Below, piece by piece: positions 1-12,900 of a stretch of 64,000 nt of DNA. A program made the position numbers and the translations under genes. The notes beneath the pieces are model-generated. The model did no database searches and had not been told where the DNA came from. It saw only the letters and a program-made list of their open reading frames with translations. The stretch spans positions 9,124,001 through 9,188,000 of the forward strand of contig OX392534.1 in NCBI GenBank assembly GCA_947623455.1, in the 5' to 3' direction. The first letter of the stretch is position 1, and every line of letters begins with the position of its first letter. Source of the stretch: Mimachlamys varia (Eukaryota > Mollusca > Bivalvia > Pectinida > Pectinidae).

Positions 1-352
1 TATTAATAAGTTATATATTGTACCATGTCTAGAGTCAATACAATAGTTTTCTGTATTAATAAGTTATATATTGTACCATGTCTAGAGTCAATACGATAGT
101 TTTCTGTATTAATAAGTTATATATTGTACCATGTCTAGAGTCAATACAATAGTTTTCTGTATTAATAAGTTATATATTGTACCATGTCTAGAGTCAATAC
201 AATAGTTTTCTGTATTAATAAGTTATATATTGTACCATGTCTAGAGTCAATACAATAGTTTTCTGTATTAATAAGTTATATATTGTACCATGTCTAGAGT
301 CAATACAATAGTTTTCTGTATTAATAAGTTATATATTGTACCATGTCTAGAG
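1..352. repeat. 53-bp satellite array, about 6.6 copies, cut by window edge
   Basis: A 53-bp unit beginning TATTAATAAGTTATATATTG and ending TAGTTTTCTG repeats head to tail from base 1 until about 352, where unique sequence takes over. The copies are nearly identical (one has ACGATAG for ACAATAG), which suggests recent amplification or homogenisation. The array starts at the window edge, so its true length is unknown. It lies beyond the WASL stop codon and may be downstream of its transcript. No coding potential is supported. Confidence 0.95.
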
Positions 353-510
353 TCTTTATCATGGTCATCTTGTACACCGAGAAAAGGAATAGATGGAAGA
401 GCCTCGATAATTCATTCATTTTTAAACTTACAATCATTTATCAAGCATCTTTAGTATTCAACCTCACACTTTTCTCAATTACATGTACAAAGTCACCAAG
501 TTTATCAGAA

Positions 511-516
511 TTTAAT
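511..516 (-). terminator. WASL: Candidate poly(A) signal of WASL (ATTAAA)
   Basis: Read on the minus strand, this is ATTAAA, the commonest variant of the AATAAA signal, about 370 nt after the WASL stop. I saw no AATAAA on the minus strand between the stop and the window edge. The choice is weak because the region is AT-rich. Confidence 0.3.
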
Positions 517-708
517 CACGATACATAATTTCATTTGGGTTATAGAACTATTTCCCTATATGTAGTTATATAGCATACAACATTCTCCTATATATCATTA
601 CCTTTAAGTTGAAGAACCTTATTCCCTTGTGGTATAATAGAAATAAATTAACATTGAAAGCACTGAAAAATAAATGTCACTTACAAAAACATAGGAAAAC
701 AGAAGCGT

Positions 709-833
709 TACATCTGACAGTAGAGAAACTCTACAAAGAACACTTCTCACCAGAGGGCGCTATGTTCGCTTTACATCTGACTGTAAAGGAACACTACAGA
801 GAACTTTTCCCAACAGAGGGCGCTATGTTAATA
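709..833 (+). repeat. 63-bp tandem duplication with CTCF-like cores
   Basis: Two diverged copies of a unit of about 63 bp run from TTACATCTGAC to GAGGGCGCTATGTT. Each copy ends in CAGAGGGCGCTATG. The 14-mers TCACCAGAGGGCGC (747-760) and CCAACAGAGGGCGC (810-823) each match 13 of 14 positions of the animal CTCF consensus CCASYAGRKGGCRS. Binding is inferred from the motif only; the same core could belong to an old repeat. Confidence 0.6.
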
Positions 834-886
834 AATTTTGGCATATCAAGGAGGAAGCCATTTTGATACGGCTGTACAAAAGTCAT

Positions 887-945
887 TTAATCATCCCAAT
901 CGTCATCATCATCTACATCATCTTCATCATCATCGTCCTCGTCAT
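887..945 (-). CDS. WASL: WASL coding exon 10 (acidic tail and stop)
   Basis: It encodes [18 protein letters not shown], then TAA. The acidic tail with a single Trp is the Arp2/3-contacting A region at the C terminus of all WASP-family proteins. The acceptor is TACTTTTTAG|ATGACG, and the phase fits exon 9 (Asp510 split). Confidence 0.93.
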
Positions 946-3900
946 CTAAAAAGTAAAAACAAAACATTTCAATACTTAAAGTGGTGCTTGTTACTGACTC
1001 GTCATTAGTTTTGTACTATATGTTTCACATTCATTTATCAATCGATCAAAACTGCAGTATCAGGAGAAATGTCTTTAATGGAAAGATCAAAAACATTTTG
1101 TAAAGGATGCAGAAATGGTGACAGAAGAGGATATTATCCCAAAGAACAGTAGCCATTCACTGGGTAATAGGGGTAGACACACATAATCATAACATGTAGT
1201 CCCTTAATCAGAAAGGCCATGTATCACACATTTGTTTATTTCCTTCTTAATGACCCCTGTTTAATCTTAACACCTGTGTATTCCGACCTTACTGTAGGGT
1301 CCTGGCATTTCTCTCTAATGTCTTACGTCTACAAACAGTACACCTGTGTAAACTGGCCAAAACTTTTGTTCACAGTGACTTCTGGTTAAGAGAATTATAA
1401 AGAAGACTCTTCATGTTGTACAATATTTTATAACTAGGAATGACAAAGTATAGTCTTTTCAGCAAGATTCTTTTTAAATTGAAATGCTTTTAAATGCATT
1501 CAAGCTGTTTTTACAGTATCTCCTGACTCTTTAATAGTGGCTTTCATCATATATCTTATGTAAATTTTAATGGAACAGTGTATATTATGTGAAAGGTGAG
1601 ACTATTAAGATATCTCTAAGTGTACTGTAAGCACATCTCTGTGTTTTACACTTGTTTACTGCGGTGACTTACCTGACCCCTGGATGTGTTTTTACTGCGG
1701 TGACTTACCTGACCCCTGGATGTGTTTTTACTGCGGTGACTTACCCGACCCCTGGATGTGTTTCTGTAAAACACATGTTTACTGCGGTGACGTACCTGAC
1801 CCCTGGATGTGTTTTACTGCGGTGACTTACCTGACCCCTGGATGTGTTTTTACTGCGGTGACTTACCCGACCCCTGGATGTGTTTTTACTGCAGTGACTT
1901 ACCTGGCCCCTGGATGTGTTTTTACTGCTATGACTTACCTGACCCCTGGATGTGTTTTTACTGCGGTGACTTACCCGACCCCTGGATGTGTTTTTACTGT
2001 GGTGACTTACCTGACCCCTGGATGTGTTTTTACTGCGGTGACTTACCTGACCCCTGGATGTGTTTCTGTCTGTTAGCCAGGGCCCGAGCCAGCGCGCCCA
2101 CTATACCTCCCGCAGCCTCCTGCTGTGGTGATGGCTTCTCATCAGTGGGATCAACCTGTCGAAACATTACACTATTATCGTGTGGGCTATATCACATGAA
2201 ATAATTAATAACTTGATGTACCATCACTGATTGATTACTGATTATTTATATATCCCCCTTCCCACAGGTACATTTTGTATATCATGTCTGGAGCAGCAGA
2301 GAGAGTAGGACAACAAATACTTCCACACTTCACAGGTCTATTCCCAGTCTTGCTAGGGAAAAGATAAACCTATCATTTACCGGGGTAGGGAAAAGACAGC
2401 TTTCACATGCTAATTGTGACATCATGATCATTGTCATGTCATCACCTTATGCAGTGTAACCAGAGTAATTGTCACGTCATCACTTTATGCAGTGTAACCA
2501 GAGTAACATCACATATTTCGTCACACATTGCATCCACCACTGATGATGGTGCAATGTACTGCATTCACTCTTTTGCTTATTTTATGCTAGGAAAGTGTGG
2601 GAGAAACAAGAGGCCCAAAGGGCCTGTATCGCTCACCTGGTTTCATGTGATATGAAACAAGAATGACTCATAAGTGTTTGTGTGGCCCTTCTTGTTATGT
2701 CAATATATCATAAGCATTTTTGATGGGTACATGTACATTGCTTTTGTTGTAATTCTAAAAATTTTTGGTTTTTTGGCAAATAGGGCATTAATCCATGAAA
2801 TGCGTTCAGTGCAGCATCAATATAGCCAAATAGACACTTTTGGCCCCGCCCCTCAGGCCCCTGGGGGGTCAGCCCCATCATTTGTATAAATATGAATCCC
2901 AGCCACACAGGGATGCTTCCTACCAAATTTAGTTAAATTCTGATCAGTGGTTATGAAGAAGAAGTCAATTGTTGACGGACGGACGGACGCCACGGTATGG
3001 CATAAGCTCACCTTGGTCCTTTGGACCAGGTGAGCGAAAAATAATCAACCATCCCCAATAGTCCATTATCTACAATGTCATTACTATCTTTTAAATAACT
3101 CTTATGAATATTTATGAAAATCTTGGAATTGAATTTTATTTCTTCAGAACGTCCAGCCAAATTAAAATTCTGCAGAAAGTTCAGCCAGATCAAGAAAGCT
3201 GAGCTTTTACATAAAAGCTAATGAAGTTTCAATTTTGACTTTTAAGACTTTTAAATCACATGTAAGCACAAGAGGCTTATGAAATATTTAAAACATTGGA
3301 ATATCAAATTCATCAAATATAATTTTTATTACCATAATCAAACACGTTCTGAGGAAATCTGATTCCTGCACTGTCATGTAAGGAATCTATGATAACACCA
3401 TGTAGTGATCAAGCTACTCACATGTTTGAGGTTTTTGCCGGAGCGGATGGCACTGAGAAGGTCACCTCTGGCGTCAGCGGGTGCCGCAGGCCGGTCGTCA
3501 GGGGTAACGTTCTTCAGACTTGTACCTTTGTGGATCTGGTCCATTAAGGCATTCCGTGCCGTATCGCCACCACTTGCAGGAGGTGTAGGCACCCCATGTC
3601 CAGCAGACACGGGGGGAGGTGGAGGAGCAGCAGGAGCTGAGGGTGGGGGAGGGGGTGGAGGAGGTGGGGGAGGGGCTCCGCCACCTGAGGAAGGTGGAGG
3701 GGGTGGTGGGGGACCCGCTGATGGCTTCACAGGAGGAGGGGGAGGTTGAAAGCCGGAGCTCGGAGCATTCTGAGGAGGAGGGGGTGGTGGAGCCCCGAGA
3801 TTGCGAGGACCCCTGTTGGGTGGAGGTGGAGGAGGGGCCTGATGAGATCTGGAAGGAGGAGGTGGAGCCGCTGGGCCGGGTCGGGAGGGTGGGGGTGGCG

Positions 3901-6900
3901 CCCGATTTGTTGTCCGTTGGGGTGGGACTGCAGGCGGAGGGGCTGTAAAATGAAGAGACAATTTTTCTTAGAAAAAATCCCCAAAAAATAGTGCTACACT
4001 TCTTATTGAGTAAAACATTAGCAGTTTTTATAACATCTGATCGCGTAAAGAGAAGGAACTGGATATCCTGTGCATATGTCCTAGCCTAAAGACTTTATAT
4101 CCTTAATGGTGTATTGTCAAGGTCGTTACCACTCAGTATGATAACTGACCAGGAAAGGTTGTGTTGATTACTTGTCTTCTCATAATTTAGGTATGAAAAA
4201 ACATTTTTACTCTCCTGTCGACTTCGTCATAACAAAGTTTGACTATCTGCAAATGTTAATTTCAAACAACAAGAATGACAGCCTCTTGTTTATGATGATC
4301 TGGCTATAACCGAGTGGAGGGCTCACCTGATGGGGCTGCTGGCGGGGGTCTGGACGCCATCTCTGCCTTGACTGCATCAATACCTCCATGTTGTTCCACA
4401 AAGTCATAGATAAAGTCCACTGTTTCTTTATCCACCACTTCATTCTCGTCTATACCCACGCTCTCAAACAGACCCCTCATGTCAGAGTCTAGGTTATTCA
4501 TCTGTGGATATAGGACGTTTGTGTTACGACAGCTCATCATCAAACATGCGAAAAGTTAAAAGTTTTAAAGTCAAAGTTGATACATCCCTGTGGCTTTGAT
4601 ATATACTAGTAGTGCCTATGACAAATGTCTCAAACAGCTCCATCTATTAAACCATATTTCTATAGACAAAAAACACACCTACATTTATCCAAATCTTTAC
4701 CTAATCCTTCTTGCATCAAATCTCTTGTCAGGACTCTGTCACCTGGCAACTTCTTATCCCCTTGTCAGGTAGCTACCAGCTGACTGACTTACTAAAATCC
4801 CTAGTTACCTACACTGTCACCAGGCCCCTTCTTCGCCCCTTGCCATGTAGCTACCAGCTGACTAACTTACTAAAACCCCGAATTACCTACACTGTCTCTT
4901 GGCCCCTACTTACATCAAATCCCTTGTCGGGATCCCAGCCGACATGGCTGACATGCCTGAAGTCTGTAGGGGTACTGATGTCCTCCTTGGTCAGTTTCTT
5001 TTTCTTGTCTTTGTCCTTGTTTTTGCTCTTGCTGCCCTTGGAGATGGTCTCTTTGCCACTTGTCTTGTTTAAGTTGATATCCACCGTTGACAGAGGGGGG
5101 TTGGAGTCTGAGGTCAAAAGGTTAAATAAGGGATACCGGGGCTAAATACACTTACTGATCATGTAACCTAGCATCCTCGAGCACGATTCAAGCCTTATAT
5201 CTGAGAAGCACATCCAGGTGTATATCCATCAAAAAGTACAAAATTCTTAAATCTTAAAGGCCCAATATACGTAACTTTCGGCAAAACTTGATGTGAAAAT
5301 CAAGCCTAATAACTTATTATTATTTATATATTTAGTTAAGATTAACAGATATCAGCAATATCCAAGATGACTTCTTTCGCGGTTACCGGTACGGCAGCAG
5401 TTGAAACTCGGTATTTGTAAACACGCGACCACTTTGACTGTCTTCTACCTGCGGTTTGTTATTGAAGTGGGCCCCACCTGAATTATTTTCAATTCTTTGG
5501 ATTTTTCTGTCAGGTGTTTCTCGTTAGTTACCGCTCAAGTTTACTTCGTTTTAGGCTTATTTTTGCATGGTTATCAACTGGATTTTTTTTCAGAATTTTT
5601 GAAATTAACGAAAAAATTCCTGAAGTTACGGATATTGGGCCTTTAAACTGTCCTTAACAAACACATCGAACCATCATAAAATGTAAGGGTTTCAGATAAC
5701 AAGACCATTTCTCAATGACCCGATGGTAGTTTTAATTTCAATGCTAAAACTTTTGAACCTCTTATCATATGTTTGTAACAAAAATATGTTAAGGAGGTTT
5801 TCTATATATACAACCATTGCATTGAGGCATTGATTAATTAATGTTACTCACTGTTGATGGCGAGATGGGGAGATGACACGCCCCCCTGGTTCTGATTTCT
5901 GTTATTGTTTATATATATAGAACCGTTACATTGAAGCATTGATTAACTACTGTTACTTACTGTTGATGGCAGGAGGGGGAGATGACACGCCCCCCTGGTT
6001 CTGATTTCTATTATTGTTTATACTGCCTTGTTGGTTCTTCTTCTTATCTGTAACAGGCAAAACCAAAAGTTAAAACATAAAACATAACTTTTCTGACAGA
6101 AAGCCATACATGTGTGTAAAAGGATGTGTATACACAAAACAGTAAAGTTTTTCACTTTTGCCAACCTGATGTTGTATAAGAGTTACCTCCCTTCTTCTAT
6201 ACATGGAAATTGTTGAAAATTGTTTGTTTCCCTCTCTGATATGGGTTAGAAAAAAAAAATTACCATGCATACCGGTGTACTGGTTAGGGGAGGGTATAAT
6301 GGGTGTGACAGTATGGAAGGGGTTATCGAGTAGAAGAAAGTCAGAATTTAAAATTAACATATATGTATGATGTAATGTAGCATGAAAAGGAGCAAATAAG
6401 AATCATAATAAAATACGGTGTGACACTGTATGGCCAACCTATTTTCAGCTCACCTGCCCAAAAGGCAAGTGAGCTTATGCCAAGGTGAAGCGTCTATTGT
6501 CAAAGAACTTTTTCTATAAATCCTAAATCCCTACTAGTCATAAACCACACAGCCAAATTTGGCCTAAGTATTATTGGGTGAAGGGGAACTAATTTTGTAT
6601 AAATGGTAAGTCAAGCCCCCAGAGGCCTGAGGGGTGGGGCCTAATAGAGGAAAGAGGACTGAGGGGTGGGGCCTAATAGAGGAAAGAGGCCTGAGGGATG
6701 GGGCCTAATACAGGAAATAGGCCTGAGGGGTGGGGCCTAATAGAGGAAAGAGGCCTGAGGGGTGGGGCCTAATAGAGGAAAGAGGCCTGAGGGATGGGGC
6801 CTAATAGAGGAAAGAGGCCTGAGGGGTGGGGCCTAATACAGGAAATAGGCCTGAGGGTGGGGCCTAATACATTAAATAGGCCTGAGAGTGGGGCCTAATA

Positions 6901-9900
6901 GAGGAAAGAGGCCTGAGGGGTGGGGCCTAACAGAAGAAAGAGGCCTGAGGGGTTGGGCCTAATAGAGGAAATAGGCCTGAGGGTGGGGCCTAATAGAGGA
7001 AATAGGCCTGAGGGTGGGGCCTAATAGAGGAAATAGGCCTGAGGGTGGGGCCTAATAGAGGAAATAGGCCTGAGGGTGGGGCCTAATAAAGGAAATAGGC
7101 CTGAGGTGTGGGGCCTAATAGAGGAAAGAGGCCTGAGGTGTGGGGCCTAATAGAGGAAAGAGGCCTGAGGGGTGGGGCTTAATAGAGGAAATAGGTCTGA
7201 GGGGTGGGGCCTAATAGAGGAAAGAGGTCTGAGGTGTGGGGCCTAATAGAGGAAAGAGGCCTGAGGTGTGGGGCCTAATAGAGGAAAGAGGCCTGAGGTG
7301 TGGGGCCTAATAGAAGAAAGAGGCCTGAGGGGTGGGGCCTAATAGAAGAAAGAGGCCTGAGGGGTGGAGCCTAATAGAGGAAATAGGCCTGAGGGTGGGG
7401 CCTAATAGAGAAAATATAGCAATTTCTTTAAAAAAAAATCCTACCCCTTCTGGAATTGAAAGGAATTTGTTTCATATTTGCTCTAAAATACCCTTAGGTG
7501 AAGGGGATTCAATTTAGTGTAAATGATAGGTCTGACGAATAGAGGCCCCCTGGTCCTCTCATTATATTGTGTATCTATATTTGAAAAAAGTCAACCTGAC
7601 CCAATAATTGTTATAAGTGTTCAAAATATTTAGAATTCATGGTTTGAATGCAACATAGAGATAAACTGTTATTACAGACCACGGAAGTAACAAGACTGAG
7701 TGTAACACAATGACTCTGTACCTAGTCTCCTCTGATGACGCTCCATCAACTTCTGCTCCACAGCATTTTTAAATTTAAATGCTTCATCTTCACTTGCAAA
7801 GTTCAGGCCTGCCTGTACATCCTGCAATGGTAAAGTAGGTCATAGTAGACTTTACAAGGTCATATAAGACTTTACTATGTCATATTAGATTTTACAAGGG
7901 CATGATAATTTACAAGGTCATAGTCCAGTTTTCAAGATCATATTAGACTTTACCATGCCAAAATAGACTTTACAATGAAACATTAGACTTTATATAAGGT
8001 CATATTAGATTTACAGTCATATTAGATTTACAATGTCAGTCGACAATACAGAAACTGTGACTGTTATTTTTAAACATTACAAATACACTTGTTTATCATG
8101 TCATAAGTTCTAATATAAGACCTTCAAAAACTACCGGTATCATTCAGATATGCCCTTAGTTCACATAGGAAATCTAATATAATCAATCTGGACTCCATCA
8201 GATAAGGTCCCCAAACAAGGGAGGAAACTCTACTTACTTCTGCCTCAAAGGTGTGGAAGTACTCCCGCGGCGCCTTGTACCGGAACTGGTTGTAGATCTC
8301 CTGTTCCCAAATCATCTGGTTCTTCTGTAATATACAATAAAACAAATATCACTGTAAATGTGAACTACTTTTAATTTTCTAGATCCATTTGCTAGTATTT
8401 TACTGAAAATATACCTGAAACAAAACATTATAAAGAAAGTTTATTTTGAAAGTTCAAACGTTGTTACGTAATTAATTAGGATGAATTTGGCTGCTATTGT
8501 TTGTTCTATTTGGTAAAGAAAATATTAATAACTTATATAACTTAATGTATATAAAGTTACTTTTGGAGCTCAAATATGTAACAATATCATGATTTCACAA
8601 TATGGCCATATTGTAGGAAATTTTTGTTTTTTTTTTAATTAATTTTCAAATCTTTTATTTTAGTCTAATTTTTATGAGAAAAGGATGCTATCTTTAACTT
8701 TTTCTTTGCCATTATGATTAGATAATGATAAATAAGCTGAACAGTTCTTTATCGACTAATTCTGACATCTGTAATTTCACTTTTATATCAACATGTTTCA
8801 ATCATTATTGCATGGCTTCCTCATTTTAAAACAATTAAGTTTGACGTAGAACATCTTGTGCCGACAATGACAGCGTTCAGGAATTTTAAATAACTTTAAT
8901 ATACTGCACTAGATTACATTTATATATATACATACATGTACCAATAATATATACTAGTTTTATGTTAGGTTCTCTTTTAATTTATGTCAGTATGTACAAA
9001 GTCTATAAACGTATACTGAGTTGTTTTTAAATGTTGCATGTTTTTAGATAAAAGAGCGATGACACAGCTAACATATTTCTGCAAAAATATTTCAAGTTTT
9101 ACTATTTCCAGGAAATCCCTATATATTTATATCAATTTATCTAAATATATATACGTTTTAAGTTAAAACAGCACAAACATCTGCAGAATAAAAACGTTAA
9201 CGGATCTACTGTCATTTCTCCTCGTACGGTACATGTGATGTACCAGCGTGAGGTGATCGTGAGGTGATCTACCACCGGGCTGAACCGTTCTCTGTACCAG
9301 GGCCAACTTTTATCAGTTGATGGATATGTCCCTGTGATGTATAATGAGCTATAATTAAGTCGAGTGTTTAAATATTCATCCTTATATGTCAGAACTAAAT
9401 TACTAATCACTCAAAACCCCTTAGTTCACACCTGCTGTTTTGCTAACACGGCAATAAACATTTTAATTTACACCCCGAGCAATATAACCTTCAAGCTGAT
9501 GGATGGTTTTACCAAAATTGATATTTTTCAACTCAAATAAAAATCAGCCTTTGTAGTATTTTTTTTTGGTCAGTTTTGTAGTTGCTTCCCTTGGTATGAA
9601 TTGTCAAATCTATTCTACAATATGGTTGTCGTTAGGGCCAAACATTCTTACTAGATATTACATGTACACATTACAAAACATAGCTTAAAACAATTTCATG
9701 AATGACAAAAATTTCCATGTAAAGTGTAGATTGCATGCATGTTATAAATAGATGGCCAGAACAGAAATCCCTGAGGCGTGTCATAGCTATTTCTGGCCTA
9801 TCTCTGTCAGATGTGGCTCAGTCGTGAACATTTTATACCTGCAGAGTGCACTACTTACACGATTTAAGTACTCTTGTAATTCAGTTATTACAATAAATAC

Positions 9901-12900
9901 AGGAAATCTCAAAGCTTACAGGTTTTTCCTCTATTTTTGGAAATGTTATTACATGTAATCACATTTTTTTCTAAACTTGCATGCAACTGAAATGTTAACT
10001 TTGAAATATTTATCAAAGGTATGTACATACATAGAAATGTATCCATTGTGTTTTACAAAGGTATGTACATACTTAAGATAGACATGTATATCTATTGTTG
10101 GTGTATACTTGATGTTGTATTCAGCAGATTGGATACACATCAAGTATGAGAATCTGTCTACAAACTATTAATCATCTTCAATTTCAACACAGATGTTTTA
10201 TTTCAGGGGACTGACAATCCTATAATTTTTATAATACATGTTAATAAATACAACAGATGTGAACAAGAGGCACACTGAGCCTGTACTGCTTGATCACCTG
10301 TGATCCTCAAAACATTTCAATGACTAAGCTATTCTATTGGCCAAAACACCATTACACTACAAATTATACAATTTAATTATATATCATTGATGTAACATTT
10401 TATTACTCTATAAACCTTATAAATCTTCATTAGTACAGTCCAACCACGTTATCTCAAAGTCGATAGGAACATTGAAAAACTTCTAATTATCCGAGTTATG
10501 AGTTTGAATGCTAGTGTAAAGCTAGGCCAGGACCGACATAAAACTTCGAATTTAACAGGGTCTTCGAGTTATATGATTTCTAGATAACGAGGCTGGACTT
10601 TACACTTTTATGACTTTCAAAGTTGGTCAAGGTCATTCATTCACATTCGTGCAAATAAAAAAGACCAGAACACTTTGCATGTTTAAGCATCAGGACAAAT
10701 ATCTTGACTACGTACATTTATCGCTTCATGAATCATTATTCAGAAAGATTTAAAGTTTTTAAAATCTGAACTTTGTGACCTTGAAAGTATGTCAACGACA
10801 CTCATTTGAACAAACATGGCATCTCTTATTCCCAGCATCCTAATGGTCTGATATCATCATCAGACATGTACTAGGTATATATATAGCTCTCTTGGCCATT
10901 CACAGTAAGTTGTTAGAAAGTTCCACTTTAACCTTGAAAGTGGGTCATGATAATTCATCTGAACAAACTTGATAGCCCTTCACCCAGGGCATGCATGCTT
11001 CGAACAAAATATCACTCAAGCCTTCTCATTTGTTCAAATGGCCTAATTTTAATTATAAAGTTCAATGACAGATGGATTGAAAGAGATCAAAACAACAGCA
11101 TCAGCTAGCCTGGCCGAGAGTGGTACAAATATTTCTGGCTAGACCTCAGGATCCAGATGAACTCAGCTATCATTACCGGGTCCCTGGGATCTATCCAATC
11201 TTATCCCATCCCAATTTTCTTCCTAAACAGAGTTGTTGCTCTTTGCTCTGTGTACTGCGTTTACATATATATAGATGCATACCTAACATTAGGGTTTACT
11301 AATTTGCATGCAAATTCCTAGGTGCTTACTTTAATAAACATCTTTAGTAAGTGACAATAATTTCCATAGATTGTTCAAGATAATTAACATAATTTATTTC
11401 ACAAAGTAACCAAGGGAATTAAACTGACATTTGGTCTGTCAGCTACAATTAAGGTTTGCATGTTCCAGAGTACACAATAACTAAACTACAGATTATATGT
11501 TCATGACTAAATGGACATTTTTCTTGTTATTATGTGCACCTGAGGAGTCGTTAATTATATATGTGTCATAATACACAGGTATGTAGTTCCAAGTGTCAAT
11601 GGTGTTCTACGAGCTGTGTTTAAATTTAGCCTGGGAAGACAATCTTCACACAGAACAGGACAATCCCTCGCAGACATTGTGTAACATCCCATTGTGTTCA
11701 GATAATTAGCGAAACAATTTCTGCATTTTTTACCCAGGTATGAGGAAGGTATATTGGGTTATATATTCAAGTATTTCCAGTTGGCAATAAGAATGGGAGT
11801 GGAACATAACCGGTTGTCAGTCATACGAAGGGTATTTAAATGGGAGAATTACACGGATCATTAATGTCAATATAAAATACCAAGTGAAAAAAAAATGACA
11901 CTTGTATATTGATTTATTTTTTGAACAAATTCATTGCCATTGGTATATAATAACTATACTATTAATTTATACATTTACTAGTAATAACATTGTAGGTTTT
12001 ATAATTTTACATTGACCTTTGCCTTCCAGCTTTGAGCTTGAAGACATTTCCCTTCCACTCTCTAATTAATACAAAGCTGGGAAGACTGGCTAAGCTAGGA
12101 AACAACTGCGGATTACTCAGACTGGATAAGCTATGAAACAGCTGAGGGTAACTAAGACTGGCTAAGCTAGGAAATAGCTGAGGATTTTTCATCAATAAAA
12201 AAAAGTTAACAGAGGAAATTTGGTCTGAGCTCAAAATGAGTTGTCCTTCAACCATGGTCCAATATTTTGTCATGTTCAAGAAAAATCTCAAGAATAGAAG
12301 TTTTCAAATTTAGATTTTTAATCTGAATTTAAACAATTCTTTTCTTCAGACTGTAGCAAATGATAGATTATCTTTTTGTCACTAAATATTAAAAGGTTAA
12401 AAGGAAACGACACTGGACAGAGTTGACATTTACTGATACCATCACATGGCAGACGACACACATGTACATCGCAGCGGCTAGCCACGATTGGTTGTTGTTC
12501 TGTCATTTCCATTTTTGGAATGTGTCGCCTCAGGCTACAGCCTTTTTTATCAATGTAGACAGTTTTTGTTTAAATGTATTATGAGATACTTAGTAGACTA
12601 GCGATAAATCATTTGTGTACATGTGTTGTCCTCTCTTATTTCTGACTTGTGGATATAGGGAACAAAATCTCCCATGTCTTCTGTGCACTGTTTTTATATG
12701 TACAACATGCATATATACATTTTGTACATGCAAAACTGACAGCCAAGTTCTATCAACATTTTGACAAAAACCATTCAAGCTAAAGAAAATAGTCTCTTTG
12801 AGCAATTTTCCTTTTCTTCAGAATTATGTAACCTTTTAATACTTTGTTTTATTCAGAACACATAAATAGTGTCAAATATCATTAAATCGACAAAGCATTT

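Larger units (their letters stand above)
353..886 (-). other. WASL: Probable WASL 3' UTR and flank
   Basis: This is non-coding sequence just past the WASL stop. It contains a two-copy 63-bp duplication at about 709-833 with two CTCF-like motifs, and one candidate poly(A) signal. Short open frames here have no recognisable family and overlap the duplication. Confidence 0.5.
5108..5960 (-). other. WASL intron 5
   Basis: This intron contains a TTAA-flanked inverted-repeat element (5258-5642) and the partial second copy of exon 5. The rest is AT-rich without features. Confidence 0.6.
6048..7721 (-). other. WASL intron 4
   Basis: Most of this intron is an inverted copy of the hairpin-ended element, expanded by a minisatellite of about 25 copies. 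The remainder is AT-rich and featureless. Confidence 0.6.

Noticed and set aside
1684..2204. Cys-rich repetitive plus-strand frames ([12 protein letters not shown] units)
   Set aside because: They are translations of the 36-bp array on the strand opposite to WASL; the repeat is explained by the exon 9 border on the minus strand.
3405..3991. Gly/Glu/Arg-rich plus-strand frames opposite WASL exon 8
   Set aside because: Shadow frames of the polyproline exon; no start context, splice sites or family similarity.
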